The notes under the pieces were generated by a model. The model saw only the letters and a program-made list of their open reading frames with translations. It had not been told where the DNA came from and ran no database searches. From positions 1 through 15,540 of the forward strand of contig JANQBS010000536.1 in NCBI GenBank assembly GCA_033085395.1: a stretch of DNA of 15,540 nt, written 5' to 3'. Shown piece after piece: positions 1 to 8,870 of the stretch; positions within the stretch are counted from its first letter, which is position 1; each line of letters starts with the position of its first letter. The position numbers were made by a program, and so were the translations under genes. The DNA is from Xanthoparmelia taractica. Taxonomy: Eukaryota > Ascomycota > Lecanoromycetes > Lecanorales > Parmeliaceae.

Positions 1-444
1 TAATTATAAAATTCTATAAATAGATTAAAAAGATATAATTTTTTAAAAAAAGTTTAAAAAAAGTTAAAAACGACTATATTCAACAGATACCAGACCTTTT
101 CGACTCGTAATTAAAAGTATAAGTATAATGCGATAGATAAAGACGCGATAATTGCGAAAGTGATAGATTTAGAATAAAGATCGCGACTAATTGAATTTTC
201 GACGATTATAAATTAAATATTAAAACTCGCTAATATCGCTAATAATTAAAAGAGTTATTAATAATATTAACGAGAATTAAAAGTTACTAATCGGGCTTAT
301 TAAGCTTTTAATAATAGATATAAGCTAATAAATATTATTAATAACGCTAGAGAGTAAAGTCTACTAAAACTCAAATTTACTTTTTGCCGATGTTTAAAGA
401 AGAATAATATCGAATTTCGAGTAAAGAAGTATAGATAGATTATA
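1..444. other. AT-rich RIP-mutated sequence, unassigned
   Basis: Extremely AT-rich DNA just upstream of a recognisable gypsy RNase H relic. By position it should hold the end of the reverse transcriptase, but I could not find a YxDD-like motif or any other reverse transcriptase block in any frame. From about 361 the plus strand may hold the link between reverse transcriptase and RNase H, but this is weak. The element presumably continues beyond the left edge of the window. Confidence 0.5.
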
Positions 445-850
445 TTGAATACTTAATATTAGAATACATTCGAGACTTTAAAGAATAAGCTCGTAACGAA
501 ATTAATATTATAATAATTATTATTATAAGAGTCTTATATTATCGAGACGAATACGTTAGAGTAAATTATTAGATACGCTCTACGATAGATAGATATTAAT
601 AAAAAATTATTTCGTAGTATACGATAATCGTAAATTATAAAGTATAGAGCTAAATTATTTCGTTTACAAGAAGAAGCTTCTCGCTATTAAGTATATATTA
701 TGATAATAATAAGAAAATATTAATAATAATACGATAACGAAAATTTTAATAAATTATAAGAGTCTTAAGTATATAAAATCGATAAAAATATTCTTAAAAA
801 GATTAACACGCTAAATTAAAGAGTTTAATAATATAATCTCGATATTCGAT
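445..850 (+). pseudogene. Ty3/gypsy RNase H relic
   Basis: RNase H removes the RNA strand during reverse transcription of an LTR retrotransposon. Reading TAA/TAG as mutated CAA/CAG, the plus strand shows F-E-T-L-K-N-K-L from 469, then an ETNTL block from 544 in the place of the usual ETDAS active-site motif. A KLQ..ELNY block follows from 632 and directly after it KKLLAIKY. NYKSLKY lies near 752 and LKRLTRQIKEF near 794-826. These match the order of blocks in fungal gypsy RNase H. The first blocks are in frame 1 and those from 632 in frame 2, so there is a frameshift between about 575 and 630. The expected Asp of ETDAS reads Asn, a TpG-to-TpA type change. It is dead, with many in-frame stops. 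Assignment to gypsy is firm because integrase follows in the right order. Confidence 0.75.
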
Positions 851-1113
851 ATTAATTAGATCGCGACGCTATTATATCGAATATTCTTAGTCGTTATCTT
901 GATTTTATAAGTAAAGTTAATATAAATAACTAAGTCTTTATAAATACGCTACGAGATCTTAATAAAAGTTAATAAATCAATATACTTAAGATATTTTTAA
1001 AGAATAATATTATTTCTTTAAAGAAATTTTATTTATTTATATACTTTAAATAAATATAAAAGAATTATTAATAAAATTCTATAACGAAGTAGATATAAAG
1101 AATTTTCGAAGAC
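851..1113 (+). other. Gypsy spacer between RNase H and integrase
   Basis: AT-rich stretch between the RNase H relic and the start of the recognisable integrase. In gypsy pol this holds the end of RNase H and the tether to integrase. I saw no conserved block that survives. Confidence 0.45.
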
Positions 1114-1830
1114 GGTGCGACTTTATATCTAGAGTAGTCCTATCGCGTCGACTTCGTAGAGATAATATATAAGAATTATAAATACTTAAGATAACTAGGT
1201 CTAATAGAATTAATTAAATATCGAGTATAATAATCGACGATTAATATAGATATTAAGAACTTTATATAATATTACTCGATATATTAAATAGCTAAAGAAT
1301 CTCTCTCTTAGCAATAGAAAGAGATAAATATATTATAAGTTCGTGTCGATATTTAATTATTCGAACGATAATCGATTAATATAATTAGAATCTTATTAAA
1401 GATATTAAATGAAAATCGTTAAATTATTATAATAATTAATTATAAAGATAATAGTAGATTTTCTATACGATTAAATATTCGTAAACTATAAATCTTTATA
1501 AAAGCTCTTATTCGATAATAACATAAATTTTCTTAATCGCGTTATAATATTATATCTTACTTATCTTAAAACTAGATATTAAATAATAACTTTATATTAT
1601 TCTCGTATTAATAATAAGATTAAAAATCTTAACGAATTTTTAAAAAAAATATTAATAAAGTATCTTATAAATAAGTTAATAAGATCATAAAATTAATTTC
1701 TATTATAGATACTATTTATAATATATATTAGACTTTATAAAAACTTAGAATAATTTATTTTCTATTTAATTTATAAAATAAATTCTTAATTTTTATTAAA
1801 TGAAAATACCTTAAAATCTTTAAATAATAA
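1114..1830 (+). pseudogene. Ty3/gypsy integrase core relic
   Basis: Integrase joins the reverse-transcribed DNA copy to a chromosome. In frame 1 from 1114 a degraded N-terminal zinc-binding region can be followed, and a block F-E-R-x-S-I-N starts at 1360 in the place of the first catalytic Asp. A frameshift lies between about 1405 and 1457. After it frame 2 reads DFLYD from 1457, FDNN.NFLNRV from 1511, LKTRY near 1568, YYSRINNKIKNLN near 1595-1630, FLKK...KYL near 1640 and a PFYLxYG-like block near 1756. This order is that of fungal gypsy integrases. Of the D-D-E triad the first Asp reads Asn (1378-1380), the second Asp is kept (1514-1516) and the Glu reads Lys (1622-1624). Clearly inactive. 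Confidence 0.85.
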
Positions 1831-1989
1831 AGTCGACGCGAAGAAATTATAAAAACGTATTAAGCGTATAATAATAGTGTAATAAACAATTAATAAATAT
1901 TTATTAAAAAGAGTAATTATATAGAAATATATTCGCGATAAATAAATTAAATTATATACGCTATAAGTAGATAAATAAATACTTATTTA

Positions 1990-2130
1990 AAACGAAGTAA
2001 AGTAAAAGTTTAAAGTCGCTTAATTTAAATCTTATAAGATTCTAAAGAAATATTCTCTTAATATATACGCGTTATAAATATTTAATAAATATATCTTAAA
2101 AAACTTAATTTATAAAAATCGTTTAAAGAA
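1990..2130 (+). pseudogene. Gypsy integrase C-terminal domain relic
   Basis: Same frame (frame 2) as the second half of the integrase core, so no net frameshift separates them. Visible blocks are KFKVAWFKSYKILKKY, then YSLNIYALQ from 2051 and LKNLIYKNRLKK to about 2128. Fungal gypsy polyproteins end with a very similar beta-barrel region of the form W.GPY.., P.GTYAL...G..L..L.HGNRL. It is expected to bind DNA or target chromatin. TAA codons stand where Gln is expected, and Gly codons of the family consensus read Asn or Lys, again consistent with G-to-A changes. Confidence 0.75.
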
Positions 2131-3280
2131 GATAAAAATATTATTAAATAATATTAAAAAGTATTAAATAAATTTTATCTTAAAATTAAAGTTAAGAAAA
2201 ATATTAAATACTATCTTAACTTCGTTATAAGTCGAAGATATATTTAACTTAAAAATATAAAATATATATTTATATATAATAAGCTCGTTACTATAATTAA
2301 AGTAGAATAAAAGCGCTATAAACGTATAAATATACGTTGATCTTAAGTAAAAAAGAAATAAGCTAGATAACTCGAGAAAGAAGCTATTATTAAAGCTCGA
2401 AAGCGTAACGCTACTATTATAAAAGCGTAGTAAAAACGTAATATTACTAATATAATAGTATAGTAATTAAAATAGAACTTTGTTTTATAAATAATCGATA
2501 ATATTATTATTAACTCGCGAGAGATTAATATAGTTATTAATAAAAGAGAGTATATACTTATTATATAGAATAATTTATTTAACGTGAAAGCGTTTTAAGA
2601 AGATTTATATATTAAGATAGATCTTAAGATTAAAGAAAAAGTATAGAAATCGAATTCGAAGAAGAATCGCGACGATTTTAAGAATTCTTTATTATATTCT
2701 CGAGAAGAGAAAAGTAATTTAAAGAAATTAAAAGAGATTATTAAAGGTAATTTAAAAGACTTAAGAATACGTTAAAAAGATTTTAAGAGTATTTTAAAAA
2801 ATATAAAAAAGAGACTAAATAATATTAAAAGACGTTTAAAAAGATTTAAGAAGAGTATAAAGATTAGAAAATAAGATTATTATAAAGATAAGGAAATATT
2901 AGAATAAATTTAAAAGAGAATTTAAAAGAATATAATTATAAAGAAAATATCTCGAAATATTAATAAGATAGATACTTATAATTTACGAATAAGTATTAAG
3001 CGTAGAACATTTTAATATAAATAAAAATACTTTTATAATCATATTGTAATAATACTATTACGAGCTCGCGATAATATTATTATATAAATATCTATAATAA
3101 AAGAAAATCGAAGTTTTATCGACTTCGTTATAAGACTATCTATAAGTTAGAGAACTTCTTATATTTATTAATAATATTCTCGTTATTGTTATTATTCTTC
3201 TTCTTATTATTTAAAGCGTTAAATATTATAATATCGTTAACTTTTTTAATAAGATAAGACGTAAGAGATAAAAGAGACTT
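2131..3280. other. AT-rich RIP block downstream of gypsy pol
   Basis: Not assigned. If the gypsy element is intact it should contain the 3' LTR, but no second LTR copy lies in the window for comparison. On the plus strand frame 1 from 2317 to about 3087 can be read through as a Lys/Arg/Asn/Ile-rich, possibly coiled-coil chain, taking TAA/TAG as mutated Gln codons. The stop density (roughly 8 per cent of codons) is about what random sequence of this composition would give, so I do not call a gene. The region 2690-2950 is purine-rich on the plus strand. Confidence 0.4.
3276..3280. repeat. Target-site duplication, left copy (GACTT)
   Basis: GACTT directly precedes the TG of the 151-bp island and is repeated at 3432-3436 directly after its terminal CA. 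Five-base duplications are typical of LTR retrotransposon integration. Confidence 0.65.
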
Positions 3281-3431
3281 TGTTAGACTGTACGAAGCCA
3301 TATAAGTGCCTGTGAATGCGCCGTATGGGCTTCATATGGATTCAAATAGGGTGCGCCTTCTATGAAGCGCGGCACCCGAACCCATGAGTTATATTTTTAA
3401 TTCTATGATATAATTGAAAAGCGCCCTCACA
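3281..3431. mobile_element. Solo LTR, 151 bp, not RIP-mutated
   Basis: This island has normal base composition inside extremely AT-rich DNA and is rich in the CpA, TpG, CC and GG steps missing on both sides. It begins TGTTAG, ends CTCACA, and is flanked by the 5-bp direct repeat GACTT. TG...CA ends plus a 5-bp duplication make a solo LTR, left after recombination between two LTRs, the best reading. Inside, CTGTGAATGCGC (3310-3321) is an imperfect inverted match (10 of 12) to GCGCCCTCACAG (3421-3432), which could also suggest a small inverted-repeat element. A TATA-like stretch lies near 3391-3412. No coding capacity. The parent family is not elsewhere in the window, so orientation is unknown. 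Confidence 0.65.
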
Positions 3432-3436
3432 GACTT
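3432..3436. repeat. Target-site duplication, right copy (GACTT)
   Basis: Matches 3276-3280 exactly and abuts the CA end of the solo LTR. Confidence 0.65.
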
Positions 3437-4700
3437 ATTATAATAAGCTCGTAGCTTTCTTAATTTAAGATTAAGACGAACGCGATTTAAAGTAATATAG
3501 ATCTTATAAAGCTTCTCGAAATTATCGTAATTCGTTATAAATAAAGTAATTTTTTAATAAATAAGATTATTAGCGAAAATAGAAGAGATAATAATTAATA
3601 AAGTTTATAAGATCGAGCGAGAAGTAGAAACGAACTCTTTATATATACGATCTTATTGCGAAGCTAATTAATATATATTATATATTTATAATAATAATTT
3701 ATTTAAAGAATATTTAATTATTCTTAAAGATAAGTAATTAATATAAGATTTAAAAAAGAAATTAATTAAAAAAGAATCGTCGAGTTTCGATAATAAGATA
3801 TACTTTAAAAATCGTTTATTCTTTCGAGCGTAATAGCGATAGAAATTAACTATTACGATTTCGCGTTAAAAAAGTATTATATTATTTAGAGAAGTAAAAT
3901 AATTAAAAGAAGAAGATAATAAGATTTTCTCTTAAAAGCGAAGAGAACGAATATATAAAAGCTTAATTAATCGTTTAATCTATCTATTAATATTAATAAA
4001 TAAAGAAATAAGATTAAAATTAATAAATTAATTTATCTTTAATTAGTTATAATTTTAAAATAAAAATATAGCGAAAGCGCGAACTTATTAAGCTTTTTCG
4101 TTATATTTATAAATTTTATAAAATTATTAAACTCCTCATTAAGAATAAAGATATTTTAAAAAAAAGAAAAAATAAGAGTAAACGAACTTAACTCTCGTAT
4201 AATAGTAGTAACACGAGCTTTCTTTTATCGTTATCTTTTATAACGATTTTATTTAATATTTAAGATCTTTTCGTTATAATAAGTCTTATTAAACTTATCT
4301 TTATTAAATTTATAAAAATCTCGCTCTTTATTATTAATAAAAGAGATAAAGTTCTTAAAAGCGTTTATAGATACGAAAGAAATTATTATTATAGCTTCGT
4401 TAAGAGTTTAAAGAGAGCTTACTATAAAATAAATACGATATAATAAATATAAAAAAATAATATAAAAAATAACTTATTAAAGAAAGAGAAGAAAATTTAT
4501 AAGACTTTTATATTAAGATAAGATTAATAATTAATCTTTTAATATTTAATTACTTTACGTTATAAAAGTATTTTAAAAGTTTAACTACTTATAATAAAGA
4601 TAATTAAATTTATTATAAAGCTTTAATAAAATAATAATAATAAAATAAAATCGCGACGATATAATAACGTATTATTATTATTTTCTTTTAAATCGATACT
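3437..4700. other. AT-rich RIP block, unassigned
   Basis: Continuation of the RIP-mutated DNA interrupted by the solo LTR. From about 3597 to 4000 the plus strand can be read in one frame (frame 3) as a Lys/Glu/Arg-rich chain if TAA/TAG are taken as Gln, but I recognise no domain and stop density is not clearly below chance. The composition changes gradually to a less extreme one around 4700-4750, which I take as the right limit of this block. Confidence 0.4.
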
Positions 4701-5872
4701 AATATATTATTCTAATTTGCATATATCTACGTATATTATTTTTAAATTTATAAAATACTCGTAGTGAAAAATCTTTAATTGAAAAGCTTGCTTTCTTTCT
4801 AGTTACTAAAGTTATGAAAGTGAGAATTTAAGCTCATTTAGTCTAGTTAATTAAATCATTAGATTTCGCAAATTCTACGCTAAAATACTACTTAATTCTT
4901 CTTTTTTAAGCTAAAGCATTACTTAATAAATTTAAGAAACGAAACGTCTTAAATAGAAAGTATTATAGGGCTGAGTCTTAAAATAATAGTTTTTAATATT
5001 TATATAATCTAATTTCTTTATCGTTATATACTATATAATACTAATATAGATAAGTAAAAATATAGATGTAGATATACGCTTTTAAATAATACTAGAATCT
5101 CTAAAATTAAATAAGTAATAACTATAATATTTAGAAATCAAATCGAGGGCCTTGCGATTGTAGGTCGGTTAAAGTTCGAAGCCTCACGAAGTCTTACGAT
5201 TAAGGCTATATAGCTCTTTTAAATTCTTCTATATCACGATTATATCACTATTATAATCTTCTCTTATTAATCTATCTTTCTAGTAACTATTAGTAATCTC
5301 GATAATCGAGTGCGCTCGCGTATGTTTTATTAATCTTAGCGTTCTAATAATTCACTCGCCTTCTCGCCCGTCTCGTCTACGATCTTATACTCTTAATTAA
5401 AGCGAAAAATTCTAGGCGAATTAAATCTTAATATTCTTATTAATAGTCTTAAACGAAAGAAGTAGAAGTATAATCTAAGATATATTAATTAGCTCTTACG
5501 AAAGATAGTAAAACTAATAAGAAGGTGATATCTGCTCTTCGTATGCTAAGTCCGATGTGAATTAATATTACTTCGAAGAAGAGTTTTTAGAGTATTCGTA
5601 GCTTATCTACTCAATTAAGTAGTTAATCTCACACACGTTTTATTTATTTTTTAATAAAAATAGATAAAAAATAGACGATATCTAAGAAAGTAAGAGATCT
5701 CTGAACGACGTTAATTGCGTCTGCGAAAAGATTCTTATTGATATCACGTTGGTCCAGTCGGGTTCGAGTTAGAATCTTGACGAATTAAATTAATTGTAGT
5801 AATAACTAGGCTAATTATCAAAAATCGAGGCTATTTGTGTGATATTTGCAGTATCTATTTCATTATACCATA
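4701..5872. other. Moderately AT-rich intergenic DNA, no gene seen
   Basis: CpA and TpG reappear here but the sequence is still AT-rich. I see no reading frame with conserved features and no terminal repeats. A short patch of more balanced composition at about 5146-5215 carries two similar direct segments, CTTGCGATT at 5153 and CTTACGATT at 5192, of unknown meaning. Sequence continuity suggests that before the transposon insertions this DNA was joined directly to the gene flank now starting at 12548. Confidence 0.5.
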
Positions 5873-5943
5873 CTCGTTAATCCTAGAATATGCACAATTC
5901 TAGGATATACACAATTAGGGCTAGGGCTAGCTCATTAAAATAC
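5873..5943 (+). repeat. Left terminal inverted repeat with internal direct repeat
   Basis: Starts CTCGTTAATCCTAG and is the reverse complement of 12536-12545 plus 6890-6952, with one small indel and base differences that are all transitions. Within it an 18-bp unit of the form TCCTAGAATATGCACAAT (5881-5898) is repeated immediately as a close variant (5899-5916). Paired direct repeats inside terminal repeats commonly serve as transposase binding sites. Confidence 0.75.
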
Positions 5944-6120
5944 TATTTTTTTTGAATTCTTTTAATAGATCTACTAAAATAGAACGTTCTTATTATTCGA
6001 GGTCGTATAATCTAGTTAAAAGACCGTTTTAGTTATTATATTAGACTGTGAGTTTAATTTTTATTGCCTTGATTTTTCGTGATAATAATAATAATATTTA
6101 CTATTATTATCGCTTTTGAT

Positions 6121-6345
6121 AGACTTTATCATAGAAGATCTCACCGTAAGAGATCTTATCGTAAGAGGCTTTATTATAATTGTAATAGCGAGATAAAAGA
6201 GATAGGCGAGGCGAATAAGATAAAAGAGATAAGAAGGCTATTAAAAAGATAGTAAAGAACGTAGTAGAAGAAGAAGTAGTAGAAGAAGAAGTAATAGTAG
6301 AAGAAGTCGTATCGATCTTTTTACGAAGTGAGAGGTTAATAAGAC
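6121..6345 (+). pseudogene. Possible transposase C-terminal tail relic
   Basis: Read on the plus strand in the frame of 6121, this segment gives an Arg/Lys/Tyr-rich stretch, then E-I-K-E-I-G-E-A-N-K-I-K-E-I-R-R-L-L-K-R, then AAG codons alternating with pairs or triplets of TAG/TAA. Each TAG would be CAG before a CpA-to-TpA change, giving a Lys/Gln-rich tail. Fungal pogo/Fot1-like transposases often end in such basic, Gln-rich, helical tails, and the position inside a TIR element with a TA target fits. I see no DDE catalytic motif, so the main catalytic part seems deleted or unrecognisable. The opposite strand carries an open frame of 80 codons that I take as a shadow of the triplet repeat. 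Confidence 0.35.
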
Positions 6346-6365
6346 CCAAAAAACGATAACTTGAT

Positions 6366-6405
6366 AGATATCTAGATATCTAGATATTTCGATATTGCTA
6401 GCAAT
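6366..6405. repeat. Two perfect palindromes
   Basis: AGATATCTAGATATCT (6366-6381) is its own reverse complement, and so is ATTGCTAGCAAT (6394-6405) 12 bases later. They lie just after the Lys/Gln-rich tail relic inside the TIR element. Function unknown; they could be cruciform-prone or simply chance in AT-rich DNA. Confidence 0.6.
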
Positions 6406-6510
6406 GAAAAAAGACGCTAGTAATCAATTATTCTTTTATTATTTAACTATCTATCTACAATTAAGTCACCTCTTTTTAATAATTCTTTCTTATAGCTAGT
6501 TAACGATCTC

Positions 6511-6533
6511 TTCTTCTTCTTCTTCTTCTTCTT
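6511..6533. repeat. (TTC)n microsatellite
   Basis: Seven to eight uninterrupted TTC units. A GAA/GTA-rich tract about 210-270 bases upstream (6266-6307) is roughly complementary, so the two could pair. Confidence 0.85.
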
Positions 6534-6889
6534 TATTAGTATTGTTTAAATTAATTACGAGCAGTATAGACTAATAAGAGATAAAGTTACGTTACGAGCC
6601 CATATCACACTTCGCCTTATCACTTTATCGCATTATATTCTTCTAAATAAGTCTCGCGCGCTGAGATTTATTAATAAGTCAAATAAAGACGTGTTTCTTG
6701 TATAGTTTAATTATTCTAAAGCGCTATATGTGAGAAGTGCAATTATAAAGCTTTCTAATCACTTAATTTTTTTTTTTATAATTTTACTATTAAAGATTCT
6801 ATTAATTTTTACTTAACGAATAAGATTCTTTAATAAGGAATATACTAAATAGTAATGCGACTTGAGTAGAGATCAATTGGTGAGATGTA

Positions 6890-6952
6890 GGCATTTTGAT
6901 GATGCTAACCCTAGCTCTAATTGTGCATATCCTAGGATTGTGCATATCCTAG
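6890..6952 (-). repeat. Right terminal inverted repeat, inner part
   Basis: Inner 63 bases of the right TIR, the inverse of 5882-5943. It also carries the duplicated unit ending GTGCATATCCTAG. The outer 10 bases lie 5.6 kb away at 12536-12545 because the copia element integrated here. Confidence 0.75.
6948..6952. repeat. Copia target-site duplication, left copy (CCTAG)
   Basis: CCTAG abuts the TG end of the left LTR and is repeated at 12531-12535 directly after the right LTR. The intact pre-insertion site is confirmed by the partner TIR at 5873, which has one copy. Confidence 0.9.
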
Positions 6953-7085
6953 TGTTGAATAACTAGGTCTAGAACGACTTGATTGAGTACTCTTAGGGGA
7001 TTAACCTAGCTAAGAAATACTGGAGAGGAAATATCTAGTGTCAAGCCCACTAGTGTGATAGGGCTAAATGCTTCTATTTTCAACA
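6953..7085 (-). repeat. Copia 3' LTR (left copy), 133 bp
   Basis: Begins TGTTGAA and ends TTCAACA, a 7-bp terminal inverted match. By eye it differs from the right LTR at 13 of 133 positions, 12 of them transitions. It contains CTAGTG and CACTAG separated by seven bases, able to form a short hairpin. Base composition is near normal, unlike the element interior. Confidence 0.92.
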
Positions 7086-7095
7086 CTCCCCCTTA
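7086..7095 (-). promoter_or_regulatory. Copia polypurine tract
   Basis: On the minus strand TAAGGGGGAG lies directly upstream of the TGTTGA end of the 3' LTR. This is the usual place and composition of the primer for plus-strand DNA synthesis. It still has its G run, one of the few in the interior, and fixes the element's orientation. Confidence 0.8.
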
Positions 7096-7761
7096 ATTAG
7101 ATTCTATTCACTATTATTATAGTTATCACACTTAATAAGATTATATATCGATTGTGTCGGAGATTCAATTAGATACTAAATAACTACTAACGTTATCCTA
7201 AAAGTTCTAATAACTTTTAACGATAGATTATTAATTCTTAAGCTAATGCGATATAGAGATATCTTAATTAACGAACTTGATTAGAATAATTATATAGAAC
7301 TTCTATCGATAAGTCTAATTATATTTCTAGATGAGTTAAATTACCAAGACTTCTAAAGGCGAGTATACTGTAGATCTTATTTCCTCTGCTGCTAAGTCTC
7401 TCCCCCTAGCGAGTTATTCGTATATCTATAAGTTTAAGAAACTTATTAAACTTCTATTTAATTAGCGACTTAATAAGTTTATTAATAATTATCTTATCGA
7501 TTAAGATATAGTCTATATTAATCTTTCTATACTTCTAAAGCTCCCTAACGTAGTAATAGATCATATTAATATATTTTAATCGTTTACTAACTTAACGATT
7601 CTTAATTAATGCAATAACTCTATTATTATCTTCTTTTAATTTTATTATTATCTCTAAGTTAATTAAGACCTAAACACTCGTCTATTAACGTATTGAATTA
7701 ATAATTTCACGATATCTAAGTTTCGTAAATAAGTTAATTAGTTAAATAATCTATCTAAAGC

Positions 7762-7830
7762 ACTTTAATAAAGTTATATACTCGGCTTTCATAATCGAAG
7801 TTAATATAAATCGCTATTTTCTACTTATTT
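7762..7830 (-). pseudogene. Copia RNase H relic
   Basis: The minus strand reads K-Q-R-F-M-L-T-S-I-M-K-A-E-Y-I-T-L-L-K, taking TAG as Gln and one ATA as Met. This corresponds to the copia block K.Q..V.LSS.EAEY.AL with the active-site Glu near its centre. The Glu before Ala reads Lys while the following AEY is kept. The stretch from here to the 3' LTR (7096-7760) should hold the C-terminal end of RNase H, but I could not read further blocks with confidence. Confidence 0.6.
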
Positions 7831-8041
7831 ATAAAATTAAATTTCTTTCTAACATAAAGACTTGACTTATTATAGATTTTCGACTTTTATCTGCGACGTA
7901 ATCTATATTAAAGTAGTCAATTAATTACACAAACTCGTGACTATTTCCTCTATAAGTGAGTAACATATTAGAATTAGATCGTATATATCTTAGTAAAGTC
8001 TTTACTCTCTAATCATAACGAATAATTAAATTACTTATATA

Positions 8042-8230
8042 TTAACTTAACTTCTCAAGTGCGAATACAATATCAGGACGAGTGTATATCATTATATGCA
8101 TTAATTTGCCTATGACTCTTGCGTAATCCTCGCGATTGATCTGTTCTTCTCCTGAAGTAGCTGAGTTAATCGCATTATAGTTATTCATAGGAATTTTTGT
8201 CTTATAATACTTATCTTCCTTCATATTCAA
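8042..8230 (-). pseudogene. Copia reverse transcriptase C-terminal segment, less mutated
   Basis: An open stretch of 62 codons on the minus strand ending at a TAA. It contains the block Y-A-R-V-I-G-K-L-M-H-I-M-I-Y-T-R-P-D-I-V-F-A-L, equal to the highly conserved copia motif Y...IG.LMY....TRPDI.FA that follows the reverse transcriptase domain, plus the upstream TP/S-rich spacer. CpA and TpG steps are common here, in contrast to the DNA on both sides, so this patch largely escaped RIP or was restored by recombination. The ATG is internal to pol and not a real start. The terminal TAA falls where Gln or another codon would continue the polyprotein. Confidence 0.88.
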
Positions 8231-8389
8231 TCCCTTTAGAACGCTTTTAATATAAGTTATTTAACTAATTCTAATAGTTCTATTTAACCGATCTCTTTTA
8301 ATTTCCATCTTAAGTATTCGCTTAAATTCATCTAAATTCTTTATCTTAAATTTCCTAATAAATTAATTCTTAAATTATTAAATTTAATC

Positions 8390-8870
8390 TTTAGACGACG
8401 AAATAATAAAGATATTATTAATATAAATCAGTACAATTAGCTATTTTCTTCTATAAATATATAGATACGAGTTCGATTCCGACGAGACGAAGCTTAATTT
8501 AGTTAATTCTTTATTATATATAAAGTATTAGTTATAGACCGCTTGCTTAAGATCATATAGACTTTAAAGTAGTCTTAAACATTAGTCTTCGTTCACATTA
8601 ACTCTCGAGAAAATATATATTCAAATTAAGTAACGAAGTTAAGACTTAGTAAAGGCGTTATTAACGTCGATCTATTCTAACTCTAAGTTCTTGATAGCTA
8701 TTAAAGCTAATATAGCTCGCATTATATTTATTCGAACGATGGGGGCGAAGGTTTTATTATAGTTAATTTCATGGATCTATGAGAATTCTCTAGCTATCAG
8801 TCTTGCCTTAAACTTCTATATAATATTATTCTTATTATATTTAACGTTAAATATTTATTTGCAAGTTATT
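8390..8870 (-). pseudogene. Copia reverse transcriptase relic
   Basis: Copies element RNA into DNA. On the minus strand an N-terminal block F-K-A-R-L-I-A-R-E-F-S (8812 down to 8777) is followed by H-E-I-N-Y-N-K-T-F-A-P-I-V-R (8771-8732), the copia motif KARLVARGF.Q..G.DY..TFAPV. In the same orientation the catalytic core at 8414-8425 reads Y-I-N-N within I-V-L-I-Y-I-N-N-I-F-I-I, where the family has YVDD. All three changes are G to A after T. A TAG replaces Gln in the KAR...SQ block. The stretch between 8425 and 8732 is too degraded to read with confidence. Dead enzyme, certain family. Confidence 0.88.

Noticed and set aside
2317..3087. Long Lys-rich frame as a further gene after gypsy pol
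   Set aside because: Stop density is about what random DNA of this AT content gives, and no domain is recognised. It is mentioned only as a property of the region.
3281..3431. Reading the island as a MITE with 12-bp imperfect inverted repeats
   Set aside because: TG...CA ends with an exact 5-bp duplication GACTT explain the limits better. The MITE reading is kept only as an alternative.
5146..5215. Possible tRNA or SINE B-box around GTTCGAAGCC, and a second GGTTCGAG near 5760
   Set aside because: Neither T-arm stem pairs and no acceptor stem or anticodon arm can be folded around them.
5905..5932. Telomere-like TTAGGG/CTAGGG units
   Set aside because: Only two imperfect units, part of a terminal inverted repeat that recurs in inverted form at 6890-6952. 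No tandem array.
6107..6349. Open minus-strand frame of 80 codons with a Thr/Ser-rich stretch and a hydrophobic segment
   Set aside because: It is the complement of a GAA/TAG triplet tract inside a mutated TIR element. The low complexity explains both the openness and the apparent membrane-like segment.
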